64,000 nt of DNA from Euphorbia lathyris. Its lineage: Eukaryota; Streptophyta; Magnoliopsida; Malpighiales; Euphorbiaceae. The stretch lies in NCBI RefSeq assembly GCF_963576675.1, contig NC_088913.1:79793001-79857000 (forward strand), in the 5' to 3' direction. The notes below the pieces were generated by a model. It searched no databases. It saw only the letters and a program-made list of their open reading frames with translations, and was not told where the DNA came from. Both the position numbers and the translations under genes were made by a program. This document shows, piece by piece, positions 23,253-34,189 of this stretch; the stretch's first letter is position 1, and every line of letters begins with the position of its first letter.

Positions 23253-24470
23253 ATGCCTCGAACCAAGCGTGTTGGTCACAAGCCCACTGTAACGGAAGCT
23301 AATCGCCTTCGGGTTCGATGCGGGGCTTATTTCGATATCGAAACGGATGAGGAAGCCGCTCATGTCAAACATTTTTCACAAGCCGATCGTCAATTTGTGG
23401 ACATGCACTTCCTAGACTTCCATTCGGTAAGAGCATTGAATTTCTCCACTAGAATTGATGCTTTTATTGAGGCTTTGGGTTGGCAAGCATTCGTTAATAT
23501 GCGTTTTCCCCGTATTAATGAATATATGGTGGAGTTTTTGGTCACTTTGACCATGAACAAGAAGAAAACTTTAATATCTTTTAGGAATGAGGGTACCACT
23601 TACACCATTGATTATGAAGCAATGGGAAACATGTTTGGTTTCCCTACTTCTGATTTTTATGATAAGCCTAAGGATTTTGATAATGATGCTATTTGGCAAA
23701 CTCTTTCGGACCAAGACTATTTTAATTCGAAAAACACCTCAAGCAAGTTGATTAAGGACAATTGTGTGTTCTTCTTTCACAAATATTTGAGTTTTTCCTT
23801 GTTTGTGCGTGTTGAGAGTTCGAAGATTCAGGTTCGGGATTTGTTTGTTTTGGATAGTTTGTTTAAAGGCTTGAGGGTTGATAGCATTGGTATTCTGTTT
23901 GATAATTTGTTCCGTGCCTCGAGGGCTACTACCATTCAAATCCCTCTCTGTAATTTTATCACCGCTATTGTGTTGGGAGCACGGGGTGAATTGGCGGATT
24001 TTGACATGTCCACCTACCGTGGGTATATTCCACTATTGGACATCTCGGCTCTTGAGTGGGCTTATTTATTGCTTCCGCAAGGTCCCTCCGTCTTTATTTC
24101 GTATGTTTCCCGTATTGCACACCTTCGTGGCACTATGGGTGGTGGCGCTTCAAGTTCTCAATTTGTAGGTATCGACGGCGGGGGAGAGGCGGAGGGCGAG
24201 GAAGATGCACTACCGGCTCCACCACAATCCCAAGCACCTCAAGATGATGATCCGGTTGATCTTAGGCGGATTTTGGACCAAATCAATTCCAACAATCGTC
24301 AAATGAACTTAAGAATTGACGATTTGGTAGAAAACAACATGGTGATGAATGACAACCTCAACCTTTTGAGGCGTGAGCATAGGTCTACTCGGTCTCGGAT
24401 GCTTTCATTTTTCCGACGCCGAAATGTGGAGACTTCACCTACACCTCCAGATTCCCCACCTCAAGCATAG
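23253..24470 (+). CDS. Athila-type downstream ORF B (env position), intact
   Basis: 405 aa starting MPRTKRVGHKP, homologous to ORF A over about 250 residues (MRFPRINEYMVEFL, ISFRNEGTTYTIDYEAMGNM, FGFP, FFFHKYLSFSLF, AIVLGARG). The extra C-terminal part holds a Gly/Ala/acidic linker, then LRRILDQINSNNRQMNLRI and a Leu-rich stretch that may form a coiled coil, and a basic/Pro-rich end (FFRRRNVETSPTPPDSPPQ). The start is preceded by a CT-rich leader and the A in AAAATGCC is a fair plant context. No transmembrane segment is obvious. The role is unknown; assignment to the Athila accessory ORF family rests on position and motif pattern. Confidence 0.75.
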   Translation: MPRTKRVGHKPTVTEANRLRVRCGAYFDIETDEEAAHVKHFSQADRQFVDMHFLDFHSVRALNFSTRIDAFIEALGWQAFVNMRFPRINEYMVEFLVTLTMNKKKTLISFRNEGTTYTIDYEAMGNMFGFPTSDFYDKPKDFDNDAIWQTLSDQDYFNSKNTSSKLIKDNCVFFFHKYLSFSLFVRVESSKIQVRDLFVLDSLFKGLRVDSIGILFDNLFRASRATTIQIPLCNFITAIVLGARGELADFDMSTYRGYIPLLDISALEWAYLLLPQGPSVFISYVSRIAHLRGTMGGGASSSQFVGIDGGGEAEGEEDALPAPPQSQAPQDDDPVDLRRILDQINSNNRQMNLRIDDLVENNMVMNDNLNLLRREHRSTRSRMLSFFRRRNVETSPTPPDSPPQA

Positions 24471-25867
24471 GTTGTTTTCTTTATTTTTATTTTATCTTGT
24501 TACAATTTGGTACAATATTTATTTTTAATATGTTTGGTACACTTTTCAATTTTTACTTTTTGTTGAATGCTTTTAATTTGCTAATATTCTATCTTTATTT
24601 CGTATGCTTTCTTTCGTGCTTATTTTTCATGATAACTCGATTTTTGCACCAATGAGGACATGGTCCAATTTAAGTGTGGGAGGAGATATACATATATCAT
24701 TTTTAGCACATATAACAAATGCAACGAATAATTTTTATGCAAATGCAACATATATTGCAACACATTTTATTTTTACACTATTTTTATAAACTTGTCATTT
24801 TTCATATATTTATAAATTAATCATAAGATAGTATGATTATTTGTTTAGGTTATCGTTATCGTTAGGAAAAATATTTCTATACGGGTAATATTTTTCAAAT
24901 TTTTCACAAATCTCCGATACAATTTTAAGTAAAATTGTCTCGAGTGAATGTATTTTAGTTAAATAAAATTCTTTATTTTTAATCTCTATTTTATATCATG
25001 CAATTCATGATACAATAAATCTTATTTTAAATTTTCAATTAGGTTTATAGGCATTAAATTGAACTAAAATTTTTTCGCTCGGTTTGATTTCATCTTACAT
25101 TAACACCAATTGAAGTTTTTAAGGAAACTTTAGCCATAATACATGTTGAATTTTAAGTCAATATAGGATGAATGTGCTATCTTTCTTTTTCCCAATTTAC
25201 AATTTATAATTCAAATTAATTAATCAATTAGTTGAATTCTTAACTTTTGGCCACGATTGAGACCAACCTTATCACAATCGAGGTATGAAAGGGAAGAAAA
25301 TTAAGTACCGTTTACTTTTGGCCACGGTTGCGACCACCCTTATCACAATCGAGGTATGGAAGGAACGTTAAAACAAAAAAATAAGCGTGTTTAAGTTTAA
25401 AGTAACGATTGCGTCCACCCATGGCATAGTCGGTACCTCTTAAGCGAACACTAAGCAATAACATACGTATAAAAGTTACGATCAAGACCACCCTTATCTC
25501 GGACGTAACTAAGCAAATAAATTAATCCTAAGTACTTATTTAAATATACAATATATCTCATATATTAGTTTAGGTTTGGGAAAGGAAATTTTGTGCTTTG
25601 AAATGCCTTGAGACGAAAGACTCAATAACATGCGAGCTTATATCGTCCCGAATGCTTCAATTCAAAATTGAAAATACAAGACGAATGATATATCGTATAT
25701 TATACTAAGTTAGTTTGATGTTTTGCGTATAAATTTGCCATGCGAAGTAAGTCTTTTCGGCTTAACTAATTCAAAAGGTAATATAGAGATATATGTTTTA
25801 TTTTCAATAACGAGGTTAGTTAAAGAATAAATTCAGTGAAATTTTGCTCGGGACTAGCAAAAGATTA
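24471..25867 (+). other. Athila 3' non-coding region with stem-loop repeats
   Basis: AT-rich, no ORF of note. A purine tract GTGTGGGAGGAG at about 24676 resembles the polypurine tracts of this group. Between about 25247 and 25510 four diverged units of about 75 bp repeat a motif like ACGATTG..ACCACCCTTATC..CAATCG, each able to form a short hairpin. Confidence 0.6.
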
Positions 25868-25879
25868 AGTGTGGAGATT

Positions 25880-26500
25880 TGTTAACCGCAAAATATACCT
25901 AAAATATCATCAATAATTACATCAATATTGCTATGAATTTATGCTGTTTATATCTGTTTAGAATACTTTTACTCTCGAATATGTTTCTTTCATTCAAAGT
26001 ACATAAATATTTGGTAACATCCAAATAGGAGTGAAAAAGGATCAAAAATAGAAGAAAAACCCTACAAAAGGAGTCGAAGACGACGAAAATTAATAACGCC
26101 AAATCGAGGACGAGAACGAAAGCCAAAGACGCGGAAAAGTTCCGTGCCGCGACCGCGGCCCCCCCAATTCTCGGTCGCGACACGCTCCCTTCAGCTTCTC
26201 CTTCCCTTCGTTCGAAGACCAAATTGATGCTCCCCCATTCTCGGCCGAGAATTAAATATTCTCGGTAAGAGCAGAAATCTGTAGAAGCCAAATTGCACAC
26301 TTTCGTTTTCGACGAAACGCGTTCGTTCGGGTGGATAAAGACGTCCTTTCACAACGGATACGATCCTTCACAACGGACACGACACTTTAATCAAGACTCT
26401 TCAACATCTATAAATAAAGAGTTGATGGAGAGTTGAAGATATGTAGAAGAAAGAGATTAGTATAGAATTTATGCAGAAATTCCGAGTCAAGTGATTCAGA
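25880..26500 (+). mobile_element. Athila 3' LTR, truncated
   Basis: Begins TGTTAACCGC directly after the polypurine tract AGTGTGGAGATT (25868-25879). A TATA-like CTATAAATA at about 26410 fits the LTR promoter. The hairpin module (copy 3) lies in its U3-like part. The sequence stops at 26500, where the second copy of the 3.57-kb repeat begins, before any CA-type LTR end. No other copy of this LTR is in the window, so the LTR call rests on the tract and context. Confidence 0.7.
26143..26265. repeat. Hairpin module, copy 3
   Basis: CGTGCCGCGACCG (26143-26155) pairs with CGGTCGCGACACG (26172-26184); 50 bases later ATTCTCGGCCGAGAAT and CCGAGAATT..AATATTCTCGG overlap at 26237-26265. The same two stems as in copies 1 and 2, but in reversed order. 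Confidence 0.85.
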
Positions 26501-29500
26501 ATTTTAGATGTGTGAATTTTTAATTAATGTGTTAAATTAAGGATTGGTTACCGATGTGTGAATTTTTATATTATCTGTATGAATTTTTAATTTTTAATTA
26601 ATATGTTAACTTAAGAATTGTTTATTATATGTATGAAATTTTTAATTTTATGTTCAATGAAACATCATTTTATTTTATATATATATATATATATATATTT
26701 ATTTATTTTTTTATCCGGTTGAACCATTCCGGTTGAACCGATTGAACCTATTGAACCTTGAACCAGTTGTCTCACCGGTTCAACGTCCGGTCCGGTTTTC
26801 AAAACATTGCCGGAAGCTTCCTCATAAACAACTAGTAGATCCTTTAGTACTCTACTATCTACAATGTTGGCCTGAAAAAAATTAGAAAAGCATCATCTAC
26901 AAATAAAAAGTGAGAAATAGAAGGGGAACCTCTACCAACACGACATCCATGTAAAATTCCATCACTCTCAGCGTCTATAAGTAAAGCGGATAAATCCTCA
27001 ACATAGATAAGAAATAAGTATGGAGAGAGGGGTCTCCTTGGTGTAGACCTCTGAAAGGAGTGATTGGACCAACTAAATCATTGTTAACTCAAACTGAGTA
27101 TTGCATGGTGGTGACACAAAGTAACATAAAGTTCACCCCACTGAGCCGAGAATCCAAACTTCAGCATAACTGCTTTCAGATAATTCTAATCCACCCTGTC
27201 ACAAGCTTTACTGATGTTGATTTTAAGAGCCACATTCCTAACCTTCCTATTCACATTCTTCTTTATACTATAGATAACCTCAAAGGCAAATAGAACATTT
27301 TCTAGAATAAGATATCCCTTAATAAAAGCAAATTGATTGTCTAGATAATGCTCGTTAACACTAGCTTTAAGTGGTTAGGAAGAACTTTGACACAATCTTA
27401 TACATCGCATTGCATAAAAGCAATAGCTCTCACATCCTTTATATTAGAGGGATCATTATATTTTGGAATAAGAGTTATCACTGTGTTATTGAGACTCTCA
27501 AGAAATGAGTCTTGCTCCAACCACCTGCACCCTGTTGCAAAAATATCATCTCCTAGAATCAGATAGAGTTTCTGGTAAAACCCAGTATTGCATCTTGTAG
27601 GTCGTAGTGCTTTATTGGGCTACATCTCAAATAAAGCTCAATGACACTCGTCCTTAGTGTAAGCAAAAAGCAGTTGCGAATTGAGTTCAAGGGTTACCTT
27701 AGTTCAGATGACATCCACAATTGGATCAAATATCTCTGACTACATGAAAAAAGTTGAGTGAAATATTCTTGTGCCATATTACACAAATATGCCAATTCTG
27801 ATACCCAAACCTTATTCGATCTTAATGATTTAGAGATGAAGTTCTGTTTTTGACACTTTATTGCAAAAGTGTGGAAAAACGTGTATTTGAATCACCTTTC
27901 TAGAGCCATTGAAGCTTCACTCTTTATCTACAATGATCCTCCTCCTGCAATAAAAAGAAGACCATTTTTGTTCTTTCATCCTAATAAGCTTTAACACCCT
28001 CCTTTGATGAACCACCTCGGAGCTGCTCTAATATGAGGTTACTTCTCTTGATAGCTTGTCGAAACTGTACGTTTAAATTTCATCCCCTATTGCTCAAATA
28101 CCCAGCTAGAACTGCTAATCGGCCAGGCATTAATAAGTGTACTAAAACTCACCATTCTGCCTCCACTAGACAATTCAAACTAGGTTCCCTAAGCCATTTT
28201 TGCTCGAACATAAAGCGCTTTTGAGGTTGCATATCAATCTGATCTTCCATTAATAAAATGATAGGGGATTGATTTGATGTGGGGGCTAATGTGTTATAAG
28301 AGGAACCATGAGGGAACCTAACCATCCAACTTTTTGTTACAAATGAGCGATCAAGCTTTTCTTGCACCTTATTAGGCTTACCGCGATGCTGGATCTAGGT
28401 GAACAGATAACTAGCCATAGGCATCTCAGAGAGAACACAAGATGCAATGGTTTCTCGAAAGCCTTTGAGGCACCACCCCCAAAAAATCATTGAAATCTCC
28501 TATAATAGCTCAAGGAATCGAATAAGATGAAGCAATGGTTCTAAGAAGATTCCAAGAATCCTTTCGTTTAACCCGTTCAGGATACCCGTAAAAACCTGTC
28601 AATCTCGACCTACCATACACGCTATGTGTATTAACTTCTAGATCAATATGATTAATAAAGAAAGAAAGAAGGAAGCATTAACTAGCTTGTTTCCAAAAAA
28701 CACAAATACCACCATTGTGGCCTATACAGTCAACTAAATAACAACCTTCAAAGTCAATTTTATTACGAATAACCTCAAGGTGAGAATTATAAACTAATGT
28801 TTCAAAAAGAAAAATAACATTAGGACAATGAACCCAAACAAGTTCACAGAAAATAGGAATTGCCTTCACACTACTAAGTCCTCGGCGCTTCTTGCAAAAC
28901 AAGTGTGAAGGATGATTGAATTTCTGGATTCTCTTTGTGCGTTGGTTTTTAAACATAAAAATTTTCTTAGACATGGTTTGATGGATGTAAAATTGGATTT
29001 TGTGCGAATCATGTGTGGCAAAGTTTATTAAAAACAAGGCAGAACATTTTTTTATGGAAGTTGTTGGAGGGTTGACGACGGGCGTTCGATTTTTTTGATG
29101 CAGTCACATTAGATCACTAAGGTTGCCTATAATCATCCTTTATTTCTATTCAATGAATTACCCTCTCAATATATCTCATGCCTAATTGATTTTGATACAT
29201 TTTGTTGGAAGAGGGATTTGATTCATTTTTGTTTCTATACAGAGGTTGCTACAAATATTTTACAAATTCCTTTGAGTCATTAAATCTAAAGAACTCGTTT
29301 TCTTGGATTCATTCAAGAAATCATGAATATCTAGTTAAATATGGGTATAAGATTGATGTTGGTTCTATATGGCTTTCTACAAATATGGCTTCAACTTCTA
29401 TGATTTCTGAGTTGTTATGGAATTCCTTGTGGAAGATTAATGCACCCGTGAAATTTATTTATACAGTCTGAAGTGTTGCTAAAACTGTCATGCCATGCTT

Positions 29501-30088
29501 TGGAAATTTGGTTCAAAGGGGGTGATTTACAGAGGATGTGTTGCTTTTGTAATTGTTCTATGGAGTCTCTGATTCATCTTTTCAAATTTTGCCTAGCTAC
29601 TAAACAATATCCGAAGTAAGCAGAGTTGAGTGTCAAAGTTTACAAATTAGCATATTATGATTGTAAGGACTGGATGGCTAGTCTGATCTCGTCACTATCA
29701 AGGGCTGAAGGTGTTGTATTTTACAACATGATTTGGTTCATGTGGCTTGAAAGGAATAAAATTGTCCATAAACAGTTGTGTTTTGGGCCTGTTAAAGTTG
29801 TTTCTTCTATGTGGGAAGTATTAGTAGGTTTTTTCACGGTGTTTCCTAGGTTTGACAGGTCTGCATTTCCGCTATTCAATAACTCACGATGTAATGTTCC
29901 ATCTCGGTGGTGCCCACCGCCTCTAATGCGTTATAAGGTTAATTGTGATGCACCATATTCGATAGAAGTCACTTATCTCCTTTTGAGTTGGTGGTCCGGA
30001 ATAATAATGGTTTAGTAGCCTTATCGAGTGATGGTCCTCTTGGTTTGACAATCTCAACTTTACATGTACAACTTCAAGCTATTCTATT
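26501..30088. repeat. 3.57-kb direct repeat, copy 2
   Basis: Second copy of 12265-15833. It begins with the right part of hAT element C (to about 26811, including the same CCGGAAGC flank), continues with the minus-strand LINE (reverse transcriptase and endonuclease parts; the endonuclease frame at 28678-29037 is longer here) and the plus-strand LINE (29202-30088). Differences from copy 1 are few, for example an extra AT-dinucleotide run near 26690, a one-base deletion near 29281 and a one-base insertion near 28950. Confidence 0.92.
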
Positions 30089-30345
30089 TTCACTAAGGAT
30101 TGTTCGGGAATCGGGATTTCATTCTGTCTTCGTGGCTACAGATTCATTATATGCTATTTATATGCTACGTCGTGATCAAATAGCTAAAAATTGGTTGGGT
30201 GTGATTGCTTGTTATATCTTTCAAGTGGAAAGATCTTTTGCTCCAATTGAACTTATACATGAAAGGCGTCGAGTAAATACAGTAGCACATAATTTGGCGG
30301 CTTTTGTTTTACCTTGTCTACAGTTCAGACTGTGTTTCTTTCTCT
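29988..30345 (+). pseudogene. LINE RNase H-like domain, complete in repeat copy 2
   Basis: Reads from VVRNNNGLVALSSDG through FVATDSLYAIYMLRR (active-site Asp) to ERRRVNTVAHNLAAFVLP, the end of a plant LINE RNase H domain. It overlaps the end of the repeat and extends past it, so it shows what the plus-strand LINE looked like before the Athila junction formed. The frame is joined out of phase with the domain start just upstream. Confidence 0.78.
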
Positions 30346-30752
30346 TTTTAATACTAGTCTTGCACCCGTATGATGCACAATATATATACTTTTAAATATA
30401 TCAAATATAATTAAATTAATATGATATCTGATTTTGAAAAAAAAATGCATATTTAACCCATTGATCAATTTAACTTTTATATTATTAAGTTCTTGATCTT
30501 TTAAATGCAATAAATTAAACTTTTAATCTATTATTTTTTTTAACACATTAAACTCTAATTTTTTAAATGGAAAATTAAACTTTTGATTATTTATTTTTTT
30601 AATACATTAAACTCATTTTTGACGGTCCAATGATGTGTGACACAATTCAATGCTAATTAACCGTTTAAGGCATTTTTACATTTTGTTGTGCAATTTGTAA
30701 AAAGAGTAGCACATAAGAAAATAAAATAGAGTAATTTGTAATTTGTAATCTG
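30346..30752. other. AT-rich spacer, unclassified
   Basis: TACTAGTCTTGCACCCGTATGATGCAC at about 30351 looks like a dispersed plant repeat end, but no partner end was found. The rest is AT-rich and resembles internal MULE sequence (CATTAAACTC words). No gene. Confidence 0.35.
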
Positions 30753-30755
30753 TAA

Positions 30756-31031
30756 GACCTTATTCTTTACCACTTAATTTCAGTATCAGCAATTTCATTT
30801 CAGTTCAGTTCAGTAGAATTCAGTTCAGTTCAGTAATTTATCATTATTTATTATAATTATCTATAATAATAATAATAATAATAATAATAATTATTATTAT
30901 TATTATAAGAACCATTATTATTTTTATAAACTTTTTTTAATTATTGCTATTCTTAAAGGATTATATTATTATTTCAGTTTTAGTATATTTCAGTTCAGTT
31001 TACTTAATTTCAGTAAAAAAAGAACAGAGTC
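30756..31031. mobile_element. PIF/Harbinger-type MITE (276 bp)
   Basis: Ends GACCTTATTCTTTACCACTTAATTTC and, as reverse complement, GACTCTGTTCTTTTTTTACTG are related inverted repeats; TAA lies on both sides (30753-30755, 31032-31034), the target preference of PIF/Harbinger elements. Inside are CAGTTCAGTTCAGT repeats and an ATA/AAT microsatellite (about 30867-30905). Non-coding. Confidence 0.7.
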
Positions 31032-31049
31032 TAATAAACAATCACCAGT

Positions 31050-31594
31050 AGGGATGGCAACGGGTAGGGTACCCGCGGGTAGTGCCAATCCCAAACCCTT
31101 ACCCGTTTATTTTTTAATTACCCGTACCCTTCCCATTACCCTAACGGGTATAGGTTTTGCATCCCATACCCGTCCCATTTAATTCACGGGTACCCGCGGG
31201 TACCCTTATCCGTTAAGAATCAATAAATAAAACAAAAATCTTATAAATTTAACAAAGTATAAATTTAATAAATCATCCATCTAAAAATTAAACAAATTGA
31301 ACCTTAATCTATAAAAATAAAGTAGTTTAGTGGTATCACTTAATAGTCGAAAAATAAAAAATTGGTGTTCAAATCTCACATTTTACATCTCAAATACAAT
31401 ACTATTTTTTAATATATACAAAAGTTATGACGGGTAACGGGTACCGGGTACCCTAGGGGGTCTTTCTATACCCGTCCCATTACCCTAACGGGTAATGGTT
31501 TTGATCCCATACCCTTTTATATAGGGTACGGGTAGTCCCATTAGGGTCGGGTAGTGCCGGGTACCCGCGGGTAGAGTACCCGTTGCCATCCCTA
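31050..31594. mobile_element. MULE-type MITE with GGGATGGCAACGGGTA ends
   Basis: Both ends carry AGGGATGGCAACGGGTA in inverse orientation and are dense in GGGTACCCGCGGGTA words. An exact 9-bp duplication ATCACCAGT flanks it (31041-31049, 31595-31603). The interior is AT-rich and non-coding. A LINE later inserted into the right-hand copy of the duplication. Confidence 0.88.
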
Positions 31595-32197
31595 ATCACC
31601 AGTTCTTTTTTTTTTTGATAAAAGAAAAGCTTTCATTAAACAAAATAACCATCAATTCTAATACAAGCAGATAGAAAATCTGGGAATTCCCCCAGCAGGA
31701 TACATGGTTCAAGCAAGTTATGCCCCCATTTTGCTAATTCGTGTGCTGCACGGTTCTGTTCTCGAAATTCATGGTGAAATGAAGCTCTGAGGCGTACTGA
31801 GGAGAGCCTTTTAATTTCGTGCACAATCACATCTATATAGGACATATCTTTTCCCAGATTTATTGCCTCAATAGCTAACTTACTATCAGAAACAACAATC
31901 ACATCCTGCACACCTAATTCTTGTACAAAGTTGAGTCCATTAAGGACAGCGAGCAGCTCGGCATGCACTGCAGACCAGCACCTCGACATGCACTGCAGAC
32001 CAGCACCTCCCTAGTGGACTTGCACCGCACATCAGCACTTGACCATTATATGTCCTTGCGAGGAAACCAGCAGTACCTTGTCGACTCTGTGGATCGTACC
32101 TAGCGTCACACTGTAATTTTATCGCCCCGGGTGGGGGAGGGTTCCATGACTAGGGACATCGCACGGAGGCAGCAATGGCTGCAACTGTTCGAGGGTT

Positions 32198-33256
32198 CTA
32201 GGCCATTGCGCTTTGAATTCCTTGGAAAAATTCCCTCTCTGATATTAACCCTCCCGTGTGCCAGTATTTATTATGAGCAAACCAGGCCATCCACAAAAAA
32301 ACATAAAAAATGCGGAATTCATCCATTGTGAGTGACTGAAAAATGCAACTCATCCATTCTAAACAGGAGCTACCTCTGATTGAGCATACTTTAACTGTAA
32401 GTCCCGCTCCTTTCCACCAATTTTTGATTTTGCTGCACTGCTTAAACAAATGGAGTAGAGAGCCCTCAGGAGATGCACAAAGGACACAATGCCCTACTTC
32501 CAGGACTTTTCTTCGAGCCAGATTAGCTGGTGTAGGCAAAGTATTGTGACAAGCCCCCCATAGGAAATGCAGGATCTTCGGAGCTAGATTCATCCTCCAT
32601 ATTTGGTTCCACATCCTGTCAGGTCCAACTGAGGATTCCGCCCTGTTTGCGTCCACTGCATTTATTCTAATTGCAGCCCTGTAGCCTACCTTCATAGTAT
32701 ACTCACCTGATCGGGTGTCAATCCAAAATAAACTATCCTTGTGTCTCGACGCCCTTAGCGGGATCTTGAGGATCCATTCTGCATCCTCCTCAAAACAGCA
32801 GTGATGAACCAGGCTCACATTCCATCTACTCGAGTCCTGGTCAATTAAGGAAGAGACATTTTCAGTGGGGGTTTGATTTCTGAGCGCCAGCGGGTGAAGA
32901 CAGGGGATTCCCGGAACCCATCTCGACTCCAGTACTCTGATATCGTCCCCCAAACCCACACGCCATAGGCCACTCTCAAGTAGGACCTTCCTGCTTGTCA
33001 AAAGGCTTCGCCATACATAACTATCCCCCGACCTTGCTTGTACACCGAAAACCGTCTGTTGTTTCAGATACTTGGCGTGAAAGATTTTGGAGCAAAGTGA
33101 ATCGGGCCTAGACATGATTTGCCAGATTTGCTTAGCTAGAAGTGCTTGGTTAAAAGAGAAAAGATGGCGAAAGCCAAGTCCTCCCTCCTTCTTGGTCTTA
33201 CAGAGTCTGCCCCAATTCATCCAGTGGTACGTTTTTTCTCTTCTCTTGACCCCCAC
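32198..33256 (-). pseudogene. LINE RT-associated zinc-finger region
   Basis: 352 codons. After WMNWGRLCKTKKEGGLGFRHL come segments of the zf-RVT type: YTMKVGYRAAI, MWNQIWRMNLAPKILHFLWGACHNTLPT, then the Cys/His cluster CVLCASPEGSLLHLFKQC. It ends in FYVFLWMAWFAHNKYWH. It would help bind the RNA template in active LINEs; here it is part of the truncated copy. Confidence 0.85.
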
Positions 33257-33870
33257 CAGAAGGCTGCTGTCAGTGCCTGGAGCTCCTCACACATGGTTTT
33301 GGGTAATAGGAAACAACTCATTAAGTATTGAGGGATAGCTTGGGTTACGGCTTTAATTAGCGTCTCCTTTCCTGCTCTCGATAAGCATTTTTCATTCCAT
33401 CCGCTCACTTTCATCATAATCCTCTCACGAAGTGAACTAAAAATCATTTTTTTGGATCTTCCTATGACTGTAGGCATACCAAGGTACCGTGGAAAGGCTT
33501 GAACCTCTTTGACCCCAAGGATTGTTTTGATAGCCTTCTTTGTTTCTTCAATCACATTAGAGCTGAAGTTGATTTCCGACTTGTCATAATTAACACATTG
33601 TCCCGACGCCCGCTCATATAGGTTCAGGATTCCCAACACGGTGGAGCACTCCTCAAGGGTGGCTTTGAAATACACCAGTGAGTCATCAGCGAACAGTAAA
33701 TGAGACACAGTGGGTGCATTGTTGCTTACCCTTAGTCCATGTAAGACACCGTCTACTTCTGCTTTCTTAATCAATGCTGAAAAACCTTCCGCGCATAGTA
33801 GAAACAAATAGGGTGAAATAGGGTCTCCTTGGCGAAGCCCCCTACTAGGTTTAACGATACCTTTTGGCAC
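33217..33870 (-). pseudogene. LINE reverse transcriptase (C-terminal two thirds)
   Basis: 217 codons: GLRQGDPISPYLF near the start, FADDSLVYF (catalytic Asp pair) at about residues 60-68, then YLGMPTVIGRSKK and GWNEKCLSRAGKETLIKAV, the usual order in plant non-LTR RTs. The frame breaks at WWGSREEKK and continues in another frame from 33256 downwards. Confidence 0.9.
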
Positions 33871-33905
33871 CCTATTTATAAGGAAAGAAAATCACCAATT
33901 CTTTG

Positions 33906-34120
33906 TTGTGCGGTAGTCATACACTTATCCATAATCATTAGAAAAAGTCTAGTCCCATATGAAAACTGAAATCTTGTTCATCATCTACTATACAAATGGT
34001 TTCACATCATTTAAATAAATCGCCACGTATTTGTGAGAGATTAATATTAAATCTGTAATTGGATTTTAACTATCAGTTTAATCTTTTAATTGAATTGGTT
34101 CTATGATATGGTATCAGAGC
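33906..34120 (+). mobile_element. LTR-element remnant with primer binding site (TRIM-like)
   Basis: TGGTATCAGAGC at 34109-34120 is complementary to the 3' end of plant initiator tRNA-Met, the primer used by many plant LTR elements, here preceded by an LTR-like end (ATTGGTTCTATGATA). I found no matching second LTR, polypurine tract or coding sequence. It could be a small TRIM or a chance relic. Confidence 0.45.
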
Positions 34121-34189
34121 CTCTTGGACCAAAAGATCGAGGGTGTTCGAGCCTGTGATAACTTCAATATCATCAAACAATTTACACTT

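Larger units (their letters stand above)
15834..26500 (+). mobile_element. Athila-like Ty3/gypsy element, truncated at both ends
   Basis: Contains, in order, a gag lacking its N-terminus, protease, reverse transcriptase, RNase H, integrase, two extra ORFs in the position where Athila elements carry their env-like ORF, a polypurine tract (25868-25879, AGTGTGGAGATT) and about 620 bp of a 3' LTR beginning TGTTAACC at 25880. The 5' LTR, primer binding site and gag start are missing, and the 3' LTR is cut off. pol carries at least five lesions, so the copy cannot move. It lies precisely between the two copies of a 3.57-kb direct repeat. Confidence 0.85.
31609..33890 (-). mobile_element. L1-type LINE, 5'-truncated, otherwise well preserved
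   Basis: On the minus strand: reverse transcriptase from 33870 (GLRQGDPISPYLFLLC, catalytic LLFADDSLVY), RT-associated zinc-finger region (32198-33256) and RNase H-like domain (31636 to about 32120). A poly(T) run at 31605-31617 is the poly(A) tail. A 15-bp duplication (AATCACCAGTTCTTT at 31594-31608 and AATCACCAATTCTTT at 33891-33905, one mismatch) marks the insertion. The endonuclease and the RT N-terminus are missing. Two frame disruptions are visible: near 33235, and at a 25-bp tandem duplication in RNase H (31959-32008). Confidence 0.9.

Noticed and set aside
25917..26300. 127-codon minus-strand ORF in the Athila LTR
   Set aside because: Overlaps the LTR promoter area and the hairpin module; hydrophobic part looks like AT-rich translation, no homology pattern.
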